Assembly (NCBI RefSeq): GCF_000270185.1
Contig: NC_015516.1
Span: 1,101,001-1,165,000, forward strand
Reading direction: 5' to 3'
Origin: Melissococcus plutonius ATCC 35311
Lineage (GTDB): Bacteria > Bacillota > Bacilli > Lactobacillales > Enterococcaceae
Length of the DNA stretch: 64,000 nucleotides
A program made the translations under genes and the position numbers. Positions within the stretch are counted from its first letter, which is position 1. Each line of letters starts with the position of its first letter. Of this stretch, positions 47,297-55,965 are shown in pieces. The notes under the pieces are model-generated. The model did not search any database. It was given only the letters and a program-made list of their open reading frames with translations, and was not told the origin of the DNA.

Positions 47297-48646
47297 ATGA
47301 AAGTTATAGTTGTAGGTTGTACGCATGCAGGAACGGCTGCTGTTAAAAATATTTTGTCACAACATCCAGAGGCGGATGTAACAGTTTATGAAAGAAATAA
47401 CAATATTTCATTTCTATCTTGTGGAATTGCTCTATATGTAGGTGGTGTTGTAAAAGATGCTAGTGGATTATTTTATTCTAATCCAAAAGAATTGGCCTCT
47501 TTAGGTGCCACAGTAAAAATGGAACATGATGTAGAGAATATTGATGTTGAAAATAGACAGGTAACTGCAAAAGATCTAAAATCCGGCAAGAAAGAAACAG
47601 TTTCTTATGACAAATTGGTTATGACTACCGGATCTTGGCCAATTGTTCCTCCTATCAAAGGAATAGATGCAAAAAATATTTTATTATGTAAAAACTATAA
47701 CCAAGCAAATGTTATTATTGATCAGGCGAAAGATGCAAAAAAAGTAGTTATCGTAGGTGGTGGCTATATTGGTATCGAACTGGTTGAAGCATTTGTTGAA
47801 TCAGGAAAAGAAGTTACATTGATTGATGGGCTTGAACGAATTTTAAATAAATATCTTGATAAGCCATTAACAGATATCTTGGAAAATGAACTAGTTGAGA
47901 GAGGCGTAAATTTAGCTTTAGGAGAAACAGTTCAAGAATTTGTTGCTAATGCTGATGGAAAAATTCAGAAAGTTGTGACATCAACAAAAGAATTTGAAGC
48001 AGATATGGTTATTATGTGTGTTGGATTTAAACCAAATACCAATTTACTAAAGGGTAAAGTGGATATGCTACCAAATGGTGCAATTAAAGTAAACGAATAT
48101 ATGCAAACCAGCCAGCCTGAAATTTTTGCTGCAGGTGACAGCACAGTTGTTCATTATAATCCTAGTAAGACAGATAACTATATTCCGCTTGCAACCAATG
48201 CTGTACGTCAAGGAATGCTAGTCGGCTATAATCTAACTGAACATAAATTGGCTGATCGTGGGACACAGGGTACATCAGGGCTATATTTATTTGGTTGGAA
48301 AATTGGATCAACAGGTGTTACAGTTGAAAATGCAAAAGCAAATGGTCTAGAGGTACAATCAACAATTTTTGAAGATAATTATCGACCTGAATTCATGCCA
48401 ACTACCGAAAAAATTACGATGGAATTAATTTACGAAAAAGGAACAAATCGTATCGTTGGTGGACAGTTGTTGTCCAAATATGATATTACACAATCGGCAA
48501 ATGCTTTATCTTTAGCTGTTCAAAACCGTATGACTGTAGAAGACCTCGCTTTAACTGATTTCTTCTTCCAGCCTCATTTTGATCGTCCCTGGAATTATTT
48601 AAATTTGTTGGCACAAGCTGCTTTAGCAGAAATCAACGCTAAATAG
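47297..48646 (+). CDS. nox: NADH oxidase, water-forming
   Basis: FAD enzyme that regenerates NAD+ by reducing oxygen to water; helps fermenters tolerate oxygen. 449 residues. KVIVVGCTHAGTAA holds the FAD loop and active-site His10; redox Cys42 is in FLSCGIALYVGG. The NADH-binding loop is VVIVGGGYIGIELVEAF near 150-166, with EIFAAGDS near 275-282. A C-terminal dimerisation domain follows. ATG 47297, after GAGGGATTTTTAGTAT. Could be an NADH peroxidase, but sequence details (SCGIALYV) favour oxidase. Confidence 0.92.
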   Translation: MKVIVVGCTHAGTAAVKNILSQHPEADVTVYERNNNISFLSCGIALYVGGVVKDASGLFYSNPKELASLGATVKMEHDVENIDVENRQVTAKDLKSGKKETVSYDKLVMTTGSWPIVPPIKGIDAKNILLCKNYNQANVIIDQAKDAKKVVIVGGGYIGIELVEAFVESGKEVTLIDGLERILNKYLDKPLTDILENELVERGVNLALGETVQEFVANADGKIQKVVTSTKEFEADMVIMCVGFKPNTNLLKGKVDMLPNGAIKVNEYMQTSQPEIFAAGDSTVVHYNPSKTDNYIPLATNAVRQGMLVGYNLTEHKLADRGTQGTSGLYLFGWKIGSTGVTVENAKANGLEVQSTIFEDNYRPEFMPTTEKITMELIYEKGTNRIVGGQLLSKYDITQSANALSLAVQNRMTVEDLALTDFFFQPHFDRPWNYLNLLAQAALAEINAK

Positions 48647-48665
48647 TTTTATTATATACTATCCA

Positions 48666-48718
48666 ATTCCAATCATTTATCTGTTTATACATTTAGGTGA
48701 TTGGGATTTTTATATTTT
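48666..48718 (+). terminator. Terminator of nox
   Basis: ATTCCAATCA (48666-48675) pairs with TGATTGGGAT (48698-48707) with one G-U pair and a 22-base loop that can extend the stem; T-rich tail follows. Confidence 0.65.
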
Positions 48719-48880
48719 TATATGATAACAAGCTAGGTAGAGTTGTCAGAAAGATATTAATGAAATTATTTATTTTTTGGTCTTTTTCTCTTTATATGAA
48801 CCAAATATAGCATTTATTTTTGATTTTTAATGAAAAAATTGAGATGCTATTCTTAACAAGAAAAATAGGAGGACAAAAAA

Positions 48881-49510
48881 TTGAATAATTTACCGAAGTC
48901 ATTACTTTTACGCTTGTTGTATGCACTAATTGGTGTAGCGATTTTTTCATTTGGATCTGCTACGTTAAGAATAGGCCAAGTTGGCTTAGATCCATTTACC
49001 GCCGCTAATATTGGTATTGGAGATAAGGTTGGTCTATCGTTAGGTGTCTACCAAGTAATAATAAATATTATTATTTTAATTTTTGTATTCTTCTTTGATC
49101 GTAAATATATTGGTTTAGGTACGATCATTAATATGTTTTTAACAGGTTTTTTTATTGATTACTTTACACCTTTTTATCAAAAATTAATCAATATTCCTAT
49201 TAATCTAGTTACTCAAAGTATCTTATTAGTTTGCGGTATACTTATTTTTACTTTTGGTGCTTCGTTTTATATGAGTGCTAAATTGGGGAATGCCCCATAT
49301 GATGCTATTGCTCCCTTAATTGTTGATTATACTCACAAACAGTATCGTATTATCCGTATTATTCAAGATGTTATCTTTCTTGCTATTGCTTTAGTTTTTG
49401 GAGGTCCGGTTGGTATTGGAACCATTATTAATGCTTTTTTCACAGGACCTTTGATCGCATTTTGGAACGACAAGGTCAATGGACCATTCATAGAAAAAAC
49501 AGCAAAATAA
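48881..49510 (+). CDS. YczE/YitT-type integral membrane protein
   Basis: 209 residues with five to six hydrophobic segments. Repeated glycine motifs RIGQVGLDPFTAANIGIG, GLGTIINMFLTGFFIDYF and GVGTIINAFFTGP-like GIGTIINAFFTGPLIAF indicate an internal duplication typical of the YczE family. Function unknown. Start TTG 48881 after AGGAGGACAAAAAA. Stands alone. Confidence 0.85.
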   Translation: MNNLPKSLLLRLLYALIGVAIFSFGSATLRIGQVGLDPFTAANIGIGDKVGLSLGVYQVIINIIILIFVFFFDRKYIGLGTIINMFLTGFFIDYFTPFYQKLINIPINLVTQSILLVCGILIFTFGASFYMSAKLGNAPYDAIAPLIVDYTHKQYRIIRIIQDVIFLAIALVFGGPVGIGTIINAFFTGPLIAFWNDKVNGPFIEKTAK

Positions 49511-50122
49511 ATCTAGATATTCAACCTGTTTAAATAGAATAATAAACTATTTTTTAAATTATCATTTATATAAAATAAATGATTGAATTGTTTTTAAACA
49601 TTGATTAATTAATGTTTAAACTATCACGTAGAATTAATAAAACAAAGCAAAGAAGTGTGTTACTTAGTTTAACAGAGATATTTATTAAATTTTATTTATA
49701 TAAAATTTAATAAATATCTTATTGACTTCGTTTTCAAAAGTCACTATATTGTGAATAGAATAATAGAACTTGTTAAATAAGATTTTTATATGATCTACTG
49801 CATAAAGATAGAATAAAATGAAAAGCATATCATAGAGATATCTTTTAGATTCTATTATTTCTTTTATGCTTATCATACAAAATTAAAAAAAATAATATCA
49901 TTATTGCTTTTATAGGTAAATACTTCATTGGATTAGATTCAATTATCTCTTGATGAAAATTTCTCATTAAAATTGAATATCTAGGTGGTTAAAATCAATC
50001 TTTATTTAAAATTTTTTTTACTTGTTGAAAAAGACTGGATTGATAGAATTAGTTATTTTATAATAGAATTTGAAATGTAAAACAATAAACAATAGTTATT
50101 TGAATAGGTAAGGAGATTCTTC
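49511..50122. other. AT-rich spacer with three hairpins
   Basis: About 610 bases without a credible gene. Three inverted repeats cluster at 49561-49719 (see repeat entry). A TATAAT at 50059-50064 may serve the LCP gene. Confidence 0.5.
49561..49719. repeat. Cluster of three perfect AT-rich inverted repeats
   Basis: ATCATTTAT (49561-49569) with ATAAATGAT (49575-49583); TTTAAACATT (49593-49602) with AATGTTTAAA (49611-49620); and a 19-bp stem 49676-49694 with 49701-49719 around a 6-base loop. The first may terminate the membrane-protein gene; the last is long but almost entirely A/T. Confidence 0.75.
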
Positions 50123-51073
50123 ATGAAAAAAAGGACAAAAATCACACTCTGTGTGGGACTTTTTCTTTTTTTATGTATAGCAACTGTTGGAAGTTATACT
50201 GTCGGTAAATTTATTGCAGGAAAAAAAGCGGCAGATGTACATAAAAAAATAGCAAAAGTTTCCGATGAAAATAAAGATTTTATTGGAGATAAAAGAATTG
50301 GAGAGGAAATTACCGTCATGCTTGTGGGAAATGATAAACGAGATGGAGAAAAAGAGGGACGTTCAGACTCCTTAATGGTTGGTTATTACAATATGAAAAC
50401 AAAACAGCCAAAATTAATTTCCATCATGCGTGATTCTTATGTTCAAATACCTGGCCATGGATTGGATAAAATTAATGCTGCTTATGCTTATGGCGGAGCT
50501 TCTCTAACTAAAAAGGTATTGAATAATAGCTTTAAGTTACCAGTGAATTACTATGTTTCGTTGAAATTTGATGACTTTGTTCATATCATTGATGATTGTT
50601 ATCCAAAAGGTATTAAAATAAATGCCGAAAAAGAACTTGATTTGGATGGCGTGCATATTATGCCTGGAAAACAGATAATGCATGGGAATACCTTATTACA
50701 ATATGCTCGGTTCCGTAAGGATGAAGAGGGTGACTTTGGTCGTATTCGTCGTCAACAACAAGTAATGACTGCATTAACTAAGCAATCAAAAGATCTTGTT
50801 TCTTTAGTTAATTTACCAAAAGTATTAGGAGAAGTACTCGGTATTATCAATACAAACCTTTCTTCAGATGTTTTAGTCGATGTTGCAAAAGACTTTCTGC
50901 TTGGAAAAGTTAAAACAACGAAATGCCTATCCGTTCCTGTAAAAGGTAGTTGGAATTTTAACGACAATACGCCTTCTGGAAGTGTCATTGAAATTGATGA
51001 AGGAAAGAATGCAACGGCTATTTCAGATTTTTTAAAAAAAAGGATGATACCAAATGAAAAAAACAATAGCTAA
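50123..51073 (+). CDS. LytR-CpsA-Psr family protein
   Basis: Ligase family that attaches wall teichoic acid or other glycopolymers to peptidoglycan on the outer face of the membrane. 316 residues with one N-terminal membrane segment (~6-30). LCP core: VGNDKRDGEKEGRSDSLMV near 68-86, ISIMRDSYVQIPGHGLDKINAAYAYGG near 98-124, and LLQYARFRKDEEGDFGRIRRQQQV near 191-215, which carry the conserved Arg/Asp residues. Overlaps the following SEDS gene by 20 bases. Could be called psr by its position beside ftsW-like genes. Confidence 0.92.
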   Translation: MKKRTKITLCVGLFLFLCIATVGSYTVGKFIAGKKAADVHKKIAKVSDENKDFIGDKRIGEEITVMLVGNDKRDGEKEGRSDSLMVGYYNMKTKQPKLISIMRDSYVQIPGHGLDKINAAYAYGGASLTKKVLNNSFKLPVNYYVSLKFDDFVHIIDDCYPKGIKINAEKELDLDGVHIMPGKQIMHGNTLLQYARFRKDEEGDFGRIRRQQQVMTALTKQSKDLVSLVNLPKVLGEVLGIINTNLSSDVLVDVAKDFLLGKVKTTKCLSVPVKGSWNFNDNTPSGSVIEIDEGKNATAISDFLKKRMIPNEKNNS

Positions 51074-52229
51074 ACGATTTTTCATTGAGTGGTCCTTATT
51101 GCTTCCCTATCTAGCGCTTTGTATTATGGGTATTTTAATGATCTACAGTGCAAGTTCTTATAAGTTAATGGTTTCAGGTTCTGATCCTTTGAGCAAGGCG
51201 TTTAACCAATGTATTTCCTTTGCGATTAGTTTACTTTTGGTGTTTATTGTTTATCATGTAAACTTGGATCATATGAATAACAAAAAAATCGCAACAATCT
51301 TTTTATCTGTCACTTTATTATTATTGTTTGTTGTAATCATTGCTGGTAGGCATGCTGGGGGAGCACAACGTTGGATTTCAATTGGTTTTTTTAAATTCCA
51401 ACCTTCGGAATTGGTTCCTCTGATCATTGTTTATTATTTAAGTGTTATTTTTTCAGAGAGAAAGTTTAATGAACCCATTTCTCTTAGAAAAACAAAAAAA
51501 CCTCTGCTTTTTTGTCTTCTATTAGTCGCTGTTGTTACCTTACAACCAAATGTCGCTGGTGGTATCATGATCTTATTGGTTATCTTAGCCCTACTATTAG
51601 CAAATGGGTTTACACCAGGAATTACTGCAGCAATTCTGATAGGAATGATCGGCTTTAGACAATTAAGTATTTGGATAGTAGAGACAACTAACTTAAGTTG
51701 GTTACCTAAAAAATTTGGGTATTTGGCTTCTCGATTTCAGGTAATGCAAAATCCCTTTAAAGATCCAACCGGCAAGGGATTTCAGACTTCTAATGCTTAT
51801 ATCGCTATGTATAATGGCGGTTGGTTTGGTCGAGGCATTGGCAATAGTATTCAAAAAAAAGGATATGTACCTGCAGCAGATACAGATTTTATTTTTGCAA
51901 TATGTATGGAAGAATTGGGTCTAGTGGGTGTTCTTTTGATGCTTGCTCTTGTTTTTTTCATGGTTTTACGTTTATTCCAACTGGGGATTAAGTCTCGCAA
52001 TCTTTTTCATTCTAACTTATTAATTGGTTGCGGCACGATTCTTTTATTGCAAATCGGTGTAAATGTTGGCAGTATCTTAGGTTATATTCCAATGACTGGT
52101 GTTACCTTTCCATTTATCAGTTATGGAGGATCAAGTTTATTGATTCTTTCACTTGTTATTGGGTTAGCATTAAATATTTGTGGAACAGAAAAAAGACAAA
52201 GATGGGAAGGGAGGAATACAACGAAATGA
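51054..52229 (+). CDS. SEDS family peptidoglycan polymerase (FtsW/RodA), copy 1
   Basis: Polytopic glycosyltransferase that polymerises lipid II with a partner class B PBP. 391 residues, about ten membrane segments. IMGILMIYSASSY at the N-terminus, GAQRWISIGFFKFQPSELVPLIIVYYLS near 103-130 (catalytic region), KGFQTSNAYIAMYNGGWFGRGIGNSIQKKGYVPAADTDFIFA near 239-280, and PMTGVTFPFISYGGSSL near 345-361. Closer to FtsW than RodA by these motifs. Start ATG 51054 after AAGGATGATACCAA; translationally coupled on both sides. Confidence 0.9.
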   Translation: MKKTIAKRFFIEWSLLLPYLALCIMGILMIYSASSYKLMVSGSDPLSKAFNQCISFAISLLLVFIVYHVNLDHMNNKKIATIFLSVTLLLLFVVIIAGRHAGGAQRWISIGFFKFQPSELVPLIIVYYLSVIFSERKFNEPISLRKTKKPLLFCLLLVAVVTLQPNVAGGIMILLVILALLLANGFTPGITAAILIGMIGFRQLSIWIVETTNLSWLPKKFGYLASRFQVMQNPFKDPTGKGFQTSNAYIAMYNGGWFGRGIGNSIQKKGYVPAADTDFIFAICMEELGLVGVLLMLALVFFMVLRLFQLGIKSRNLFHSNLLIGCGTILLLQIGVNVGSILGYIPMTGVTFPFISYGGSSLLILSLVIGLALNICGTEKRQRWEGRNTTK

Positions 52230-53446
52230 AACATAGTTCCTTGAAAGATGATTTTATTCATTATGGATTATTAGTACCTGTTCTTTTACTTATTTTAGTA
52301 GGTTTTCTTGCTCAATATGGTGCTTTTCATGCAGATCCATCAATCAAAAACATTTCTCCACTTTTATTGAAACACCTACTTTGGACACTTTTAGGCTTGT
52401 TTTGTATGTTTTTATTGATGTTTATTCCGATTAAGTTTCTTTGGAAGGCTGCACCTGTTATTTTTGTAATTACCTTATTATTGATGGGACTATTGATTAA
52501 ATTTTATGACCCTGCTATGGCAGAAGCAACGAACACAAAACGCTGGCTAAGATTAGGAAGTTTTACTTTGCAACCTTCAGAGTTTATGAAGATAGGCTAT
52601 GTGTTAATGTTAGCTTATCTAGTTACAAGCCATCATATCTCCAGTCAAGTTAGTAAATTAACAGAAACAAAACAAGACTGGTGGTTATTTACAAAGATGA
52701 CTCTGATCAGTTTACCTGTTGCCTTATTAATGTTTATTCAAAAAGATTTTGGATCTAGCTTAGTCTTTTTATCGATCTTTTTAGGTATTCTTATTATTTC
52801 TGGCTGTTCTTGGAAACTTTTATTACCTGTATTTGGTACACTTGGTATTCTGGGATTGTCAGGCATTCTATTAGTTTTTACCGAACATGGAAGAAGTATT
52901 TTAACTTATTTTCATTTTCAACCTTATCAATTTAATCGAATTAAATCTTGGCTAGATCCATTTGCCTATGCAGATTCGATTGCTTTTCAACAAGCACGAG
53001 GATTAACAGCTATTGGCTCTGGCCAAATGTTCGGTCGCGGATTAAATCATTTGAAAGTGTATGTTCCAGTTAGAGAATCAGATATGATTTTTACGGTCAT
53101 TGCCGAAGCTTTCGGTTTTGTTGGAACTAGCATTCTATTATTATTATTCTTTTATTTGATTTACCAAATGTTGATTATTACATTTTCAGCAAAGAAAGAA
53201 TTTTATGCTTATATTACGACAGGAATTATTATGTACTTTTTGTTCCATATCGTTGAAAATATCGGATCAAATATCGGATTATTGCCATTAACTGGAATTC
53301 CTTTACCTTTTTTAAGTCAGGGTGGAACTGCCTATATCACAAACTTTATAGCTGTTGGGTTGGTTTTATCTATGCATAGAGAAAAATTATTTGATAAACA
53401 AGAAGATGATGAAAACTATATGATTAATAGGCAAGTACATGCTTGA
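52226..53446 (+). CDS. SEDS family peptidoglycan polymerase (FtsW/RodA), copy 2
   Basis: 406 residues, about ten membrane segments. ATG 52226 overlaps the stop of copy 1 as ATGA, with GGAGG 10 bases before; the open frame extending back to 52028 is not coding. Motifs parallel copy 1: KRWLRLGSFTLQPSEFMKIGYVLM, AFQQARGLTAIGSGQMFGRGLNHLKVYVPVRESDMIFTVIAE and PLTGIPLPFLSQGGTAYI. The RodA-like wording (NHLKVYVPVRESDMIF) suggests an elongation role. Two tandem SEDS genes after an LCP gene make one envelope operon; no PBP gene follows. Confidence 0.9.
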   Translation: MKHSSLKDDFIHYGLLVPVLLLILVGFLAQYGAFHADPSIKNISPLLLKHLLWTLLGLFCMFLLMFIPIKFLWKAAPVIFVITLLLMGLLIKFYDPAMAEATNTKRWLRLGSFTLQPSEFMKIGYVLMLAYLVTSHHISSQVSKLTETKQDWWLFTKMTLISLPVALLMFIQKDFGSSLVFLSIFLGILIISGCSWKLLLPVFGTLGILGLSGILLVFTEHGRSILTYFHFQPYQFNRIKSWLDPFAYADSIAFQQARGLTAIGSGQMFGRGLNHLKVYVPVRESDMIFTVIAEAFGFVGTSILLLLFFYLIYQMLIITFSAKKEFYAYITTGIIMYFLFHIVENIGSNIGLLPLTGIPLPFLSQGGTAYITNFIAVGLVLSMHREKLFDKQEDDENYMINRQVHA

Positions 53447-53466
53447 TTGTTATCTGAATTTATAAT

Positions 53467-53508
53467 AAAAAACTATGGATATAGGAGATCTATTATTCAT
53501 AGTTTTTT
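53467..53508 (+). terminator. Terminator of the LCP-SEDS operon
   Basis: AAAAAACTATG (53467-53477) pairs with CATAGTTTTTT (53498-53508); the 20-base loop can partly pair. T run at the end. Confidence 0.75.
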
Positions 53509-53950
53509 ATTTATTAAAAAAAGAAAAATACTGAGTAAGTTTTTAAGAGTAAGAAACAAACAAGCAGTATTTTAATTTATCTAATTAAATAAAAGTAATT
53601 TTTACCTTTATTTAATTAGATAATATTCATAATATCATGTGCAGATTGTTTGCTAATTAATAACTATTTCGATAAAAGATTCAGATAGTCAATTTACAAA
53701 AATAGTTCAATTCAACTATAAAAAGAAAATACGAGTAGTAAATCAAAAGACTGTTCTAATCAATTAATTAGAATGACTCCATATACAAATGATAAAAAAG
53801 ATAATAAGAGGGAATAGAAGAAAAAATATTTATTCTAGTTTACATAATATACATTATACAAAGTAACTAGTTTTTCTTAATTTAGACTGAAATCATAATA
53901 AACGATAATTAGTTATAAAATTTTTATTATTAGTTTAGTTTATAGAAACA
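53509..53950. other. AT-rich spacer with a 17-bp inverted repeat
   Basis: No gene. TTATCTAATTAAATAAA (53577-53593) is perfectly complementary to 53607-53623, with a 13-base loop and no T tail. Nothing else recognisable. Confidence 0.5.
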
Positions 53951-53988
53951 AAAAAACAGCAGAACGAATTTCGTTCTGCTGTTTTTTT
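53951..53988 (-). terminator. Terminator of the LysM/Apf-like gene
   Basis: AAAAAACAGCAGAACG pairs with CGTTCTGCTGTTTTTT (53951-53966 with 53972-53987); on minus it is followed by further T. Lies 38 bases after the stop. Confidence 0.92.
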
Positions 53989-54025
53989 CTGTTTTAAACA
54001 ATGATTTTACTGAAAAAGAAACTTT

Positions 54026-54583
54026 TTAGTACCAACCATTATTCATCCAGAAAGTTTTTGCTTGTTCCCAAGAACCATAACGTTCTGAAACATAGTTTTC
54101 AGCAACTTTTTCTTGGTTTGCAGGTGAATAATCACCTTTTAAGTATGAAGCATCTAATTGATATCGACCTATGTATTTCCCATTTGTTGTATTGTATGAG
54201 CCACTTGATTCTCTTTGTGCAATCCATTCTTTTGCTGAATTTGAATCGCTCGTTGGCGCACTTGTTTGAGCTGGTGCTTGTTTTTGTACCGTTGATGCTG
54301 GTTGAGCAACTGGTGTTGCCTGCATAGTTTTTGGTGTAGCTACAGCTGAATCTACCGTTTTAATTTGTAATTGTTGACCTTCATAAATCATATTTATATT
54401 TGAAATTTGATTTTTGTTTGCAACTTCTTGTACATTTGTATGGTTTTTTGCAGCAATACTTGATAATGTATCTCCTGCTTGTACTTTATATAAACTGTCT
54501 GCATGAACATTTCCTGCTCCAAGACTTAATCCAATCCCTGCTGCTAGCGTAGTTCCTAATAAAATTGTTTTTAGTGATTTCAT
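54026..54583 (-). CDS. Secreted LysM protein with aggregation-promoting-factor-like C-terminus
   Basis: 185 residues from ATG 54583 behind AAGGGG. Signal peptide to about residue 28 (AGNVHA then DS). LysM domain ~30-75 (YKVQAGDTLSSIAAKNHTNVQEVANKNQ then IYEGQQLQI), a Pro/Ala/Thr/Gln-rich linker ~80-120, and a C-terminal domain WIAQRESSGSYNTTNGKYIGRYQL...SERYGSWEQAKTFWMNNGWY. The C-terminus matches Lactobacillus Apf and related surface proteins with a lysozyme-like fold; the Glu of QRESSG is the possible catalytic acid. Wall-bound or secreted. Probably wall remodelling or aggregation; hydrolase activity not shown for many relatives. Confidence 0.88.
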   Translation of the reverse strand: MKSLKTILLGTTLAAGIGLSLGAGNVHADSLYKVQAGDTLSSIAAKNHTNVQEVANKNQISNINMIYEGQQLQIKTVDSAVATPKTMQATPVAQPASTVQKQAPAQTSAPTSDSNSAKEWIAQRESSGSYNTTNGKYIGRYQLDASYLKGDYSPANQEKVAENYVSERYGSWEQAKTFWMNNGWY

Positions 54584-55159
54584 GTAAATGTGTAATCCCC
54601 TTTTAAGTAATTTATTATTCGCCGCTATCAACGACAAGGAATACTTTATCATTTATTTGTATTACATGGGTATTTTTACCATAACAACTTGTATCTTTTG
54701 TTACATTCTAATTTCATTTCTGTAAAAAACTGTTTTTTATTTAATTCTTTTTGTTGATATTAATAGAACACCAAGATGTATATTTAGTATTTTTAATTAT
54801 ATAATTCATTTAAACCTAAATTGTTGTAAAAAATAAGATTTTTTAATTAAAACAATTGATAGTGTATTCATTGAAAAATTGCTCACAGAAATAATAAACC
54901 AGCTAGCGTGTATGAGTTGAACGCCTCTCTTTCCATCACTCACTGATGTTCGATAAAAGAAGCTGTCAGGTATTGTGCTAGGTATTATCTTTCCCTCTCC
55001 CTCTTTCTCTACAACTATTAATAAACAATCACGTTGATTATCAAATACCTCCCCCAACTAAAAGGAATAACGAATGAATCATCTCTATTTATAACGTAAA
55101 TTGCATAACTGTAATTGTTGCTCACATATCATGATATAATAGTAAAAAGGAGGAATAAC
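54584..55159. other. Spacer with a compositionally unusual stretch
   Basis: 54890-55060 is clearly less AT-rich than its surroundings and contains a minus-strand open frame (54806-55057, TTG start, 83 aa) with no ribosome-binding site and no family I recognise. A 9-bp direct repeat TTGCTCACA occurs at 54881-54889 and 55118-55126. An extended -10 TGATATAAT (55132-55140) serves the nuclease gene. Confidence 0.45.
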
Positions 55160-55819
55160 ATGAAAAATAAAATAATAACAGTTTTGTTATGTTTTAGTTT
55201 TTGGTTCATTTCACCATCTGCTGATGCAAAGGTTAAACAAGCAAATTTTAATTCAACAGCTAAAGATGAATTAGTTAAAGTAGTAAAGGTATCTAGAATT
55301 AACAACACTTCAGTGAAAAAATTGCAAGTATCCCATGCTGTTAATGTCGATCTATCTTTTCTTAATGAAGATCATTGGCTTGTTAAGTATAAACTATTAA
55401 AGCCTAATGTAACCTATCAGACAGGCGAATATGATTATCGCTATCAAACTGATGCTAAAGGAAGAATCAAGGAATTCAAAACAAATTCTTTGCAAAAAAC
55501 AAAGCGTTCCGATCGTCTACCTCATGATCCAAATACACTAGACAAATTACCTGGTGATCATGCTGGACATTTGGCTGCTGATCGTTTTGGAGGTTCACCA
55601 CGCTTGGATAATCTTGTTTCACAGGCATCACATGTAAATTTAAGTAGTTATAAACAGCTTGAGAACACCTGGGTTAAAGCAATTGAATTTGGACAACAAG
55701 TGGTTGTCACTGTTCAACTAGATTATGAAACAAATGCAAGACCTACAGCTTTTACAGTCAATTATTCACTCAATGGAGTGACAAATAATGTCTATATCAT
55801 TAATCAAAATCCAAAATAG
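55160..55819 (+). CDS. Secreted DNA/RNA non-specific endonuclease family protein
   Basis: 219 residues from ATG 55160, 6 bases after AGGAGG. Signal peptide MKNKIITVLLCFSFWF to about ADA (residue 24). The mid part has YQTGEYDYRYQTDAKGRIKEF; the likely active site is LPGDHAGHLAADRFGGSP near 135-152 with a following LDNLVSQASHVNLSSYKQLENTW. This is the His-metal finger pattern of secreted NUC nucleases, where DHAGH replaces the usual DRGH. It probably degrades extracellular nucleic acid for nutrition or competition. No immunity gene is adjacent. Confidence 0.82.
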   Translation: MKNKIITVLLCFSFWFISPSADAKVKQANFNSTAKDELVKVVKVSRINNTSVKKLQVSHAVNVDLSFLNEDHWLVKYKLLKPNVTYQTGEYDYRYQTDAKGRIKEFKTNSLQKTKRSDRLPHDPNTLDKLPGDHAGHLAADRFGGSPRLDNLVSQASHVNLSSYKQLENTWVKAIEFGQQVVVTVQLDYETNARPTAFTVNYSLNGVTNNVYIINQNPK

Positions 55820-55861
55820 GTATAAAATCTAAAGATGGGTTGTTTTTAACTGAATACTAAT

Positions 55862-55945
55862 AGTAGAAAGTAAAAATTGTTTTCTACTCTACTTGCTGAT
55901 AATAAGTTGAACAGATAGAAATTTTTTATTTCTCTATCTGTTCTA
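55862..55945. terminator. Hairpins between the nuclease gene and arcD
   Basis: AGTAGAAA (55862-55869) pairs with TTTCTACT (55881-55888). A second stem 55909-55919 with 55933-55943 (GAACAGATAGA and complement) is flanked by A/T runs and can terminate the arc operon on minus and the nuclease gene on plus. Confidence 0.7.
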
Positions 55946-55965
55946 ACCTTCTATAATAATTAGTT

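Noticed and set aside
49685-49876. 63-aa minus-strand ORF
   Set aside because: It overlaps the 19-bp AT-only stem, has no ribosome-binding site and a composition typical of random AT-rich DNA.
52028-52225. 66-residue extension of the second SEDS protein
   Set aside because: Lies entirely within the first SEDS gene in another frame; GGAGG and ATGA overlap mark 52226 as the start.
55160-55819. Toxin of a polymorphic toxin-immunity pair
   Set aside because: Short protein with a plain signal peptide and no adjacent immunity-like gene; an extracellular nuclease is simpler.
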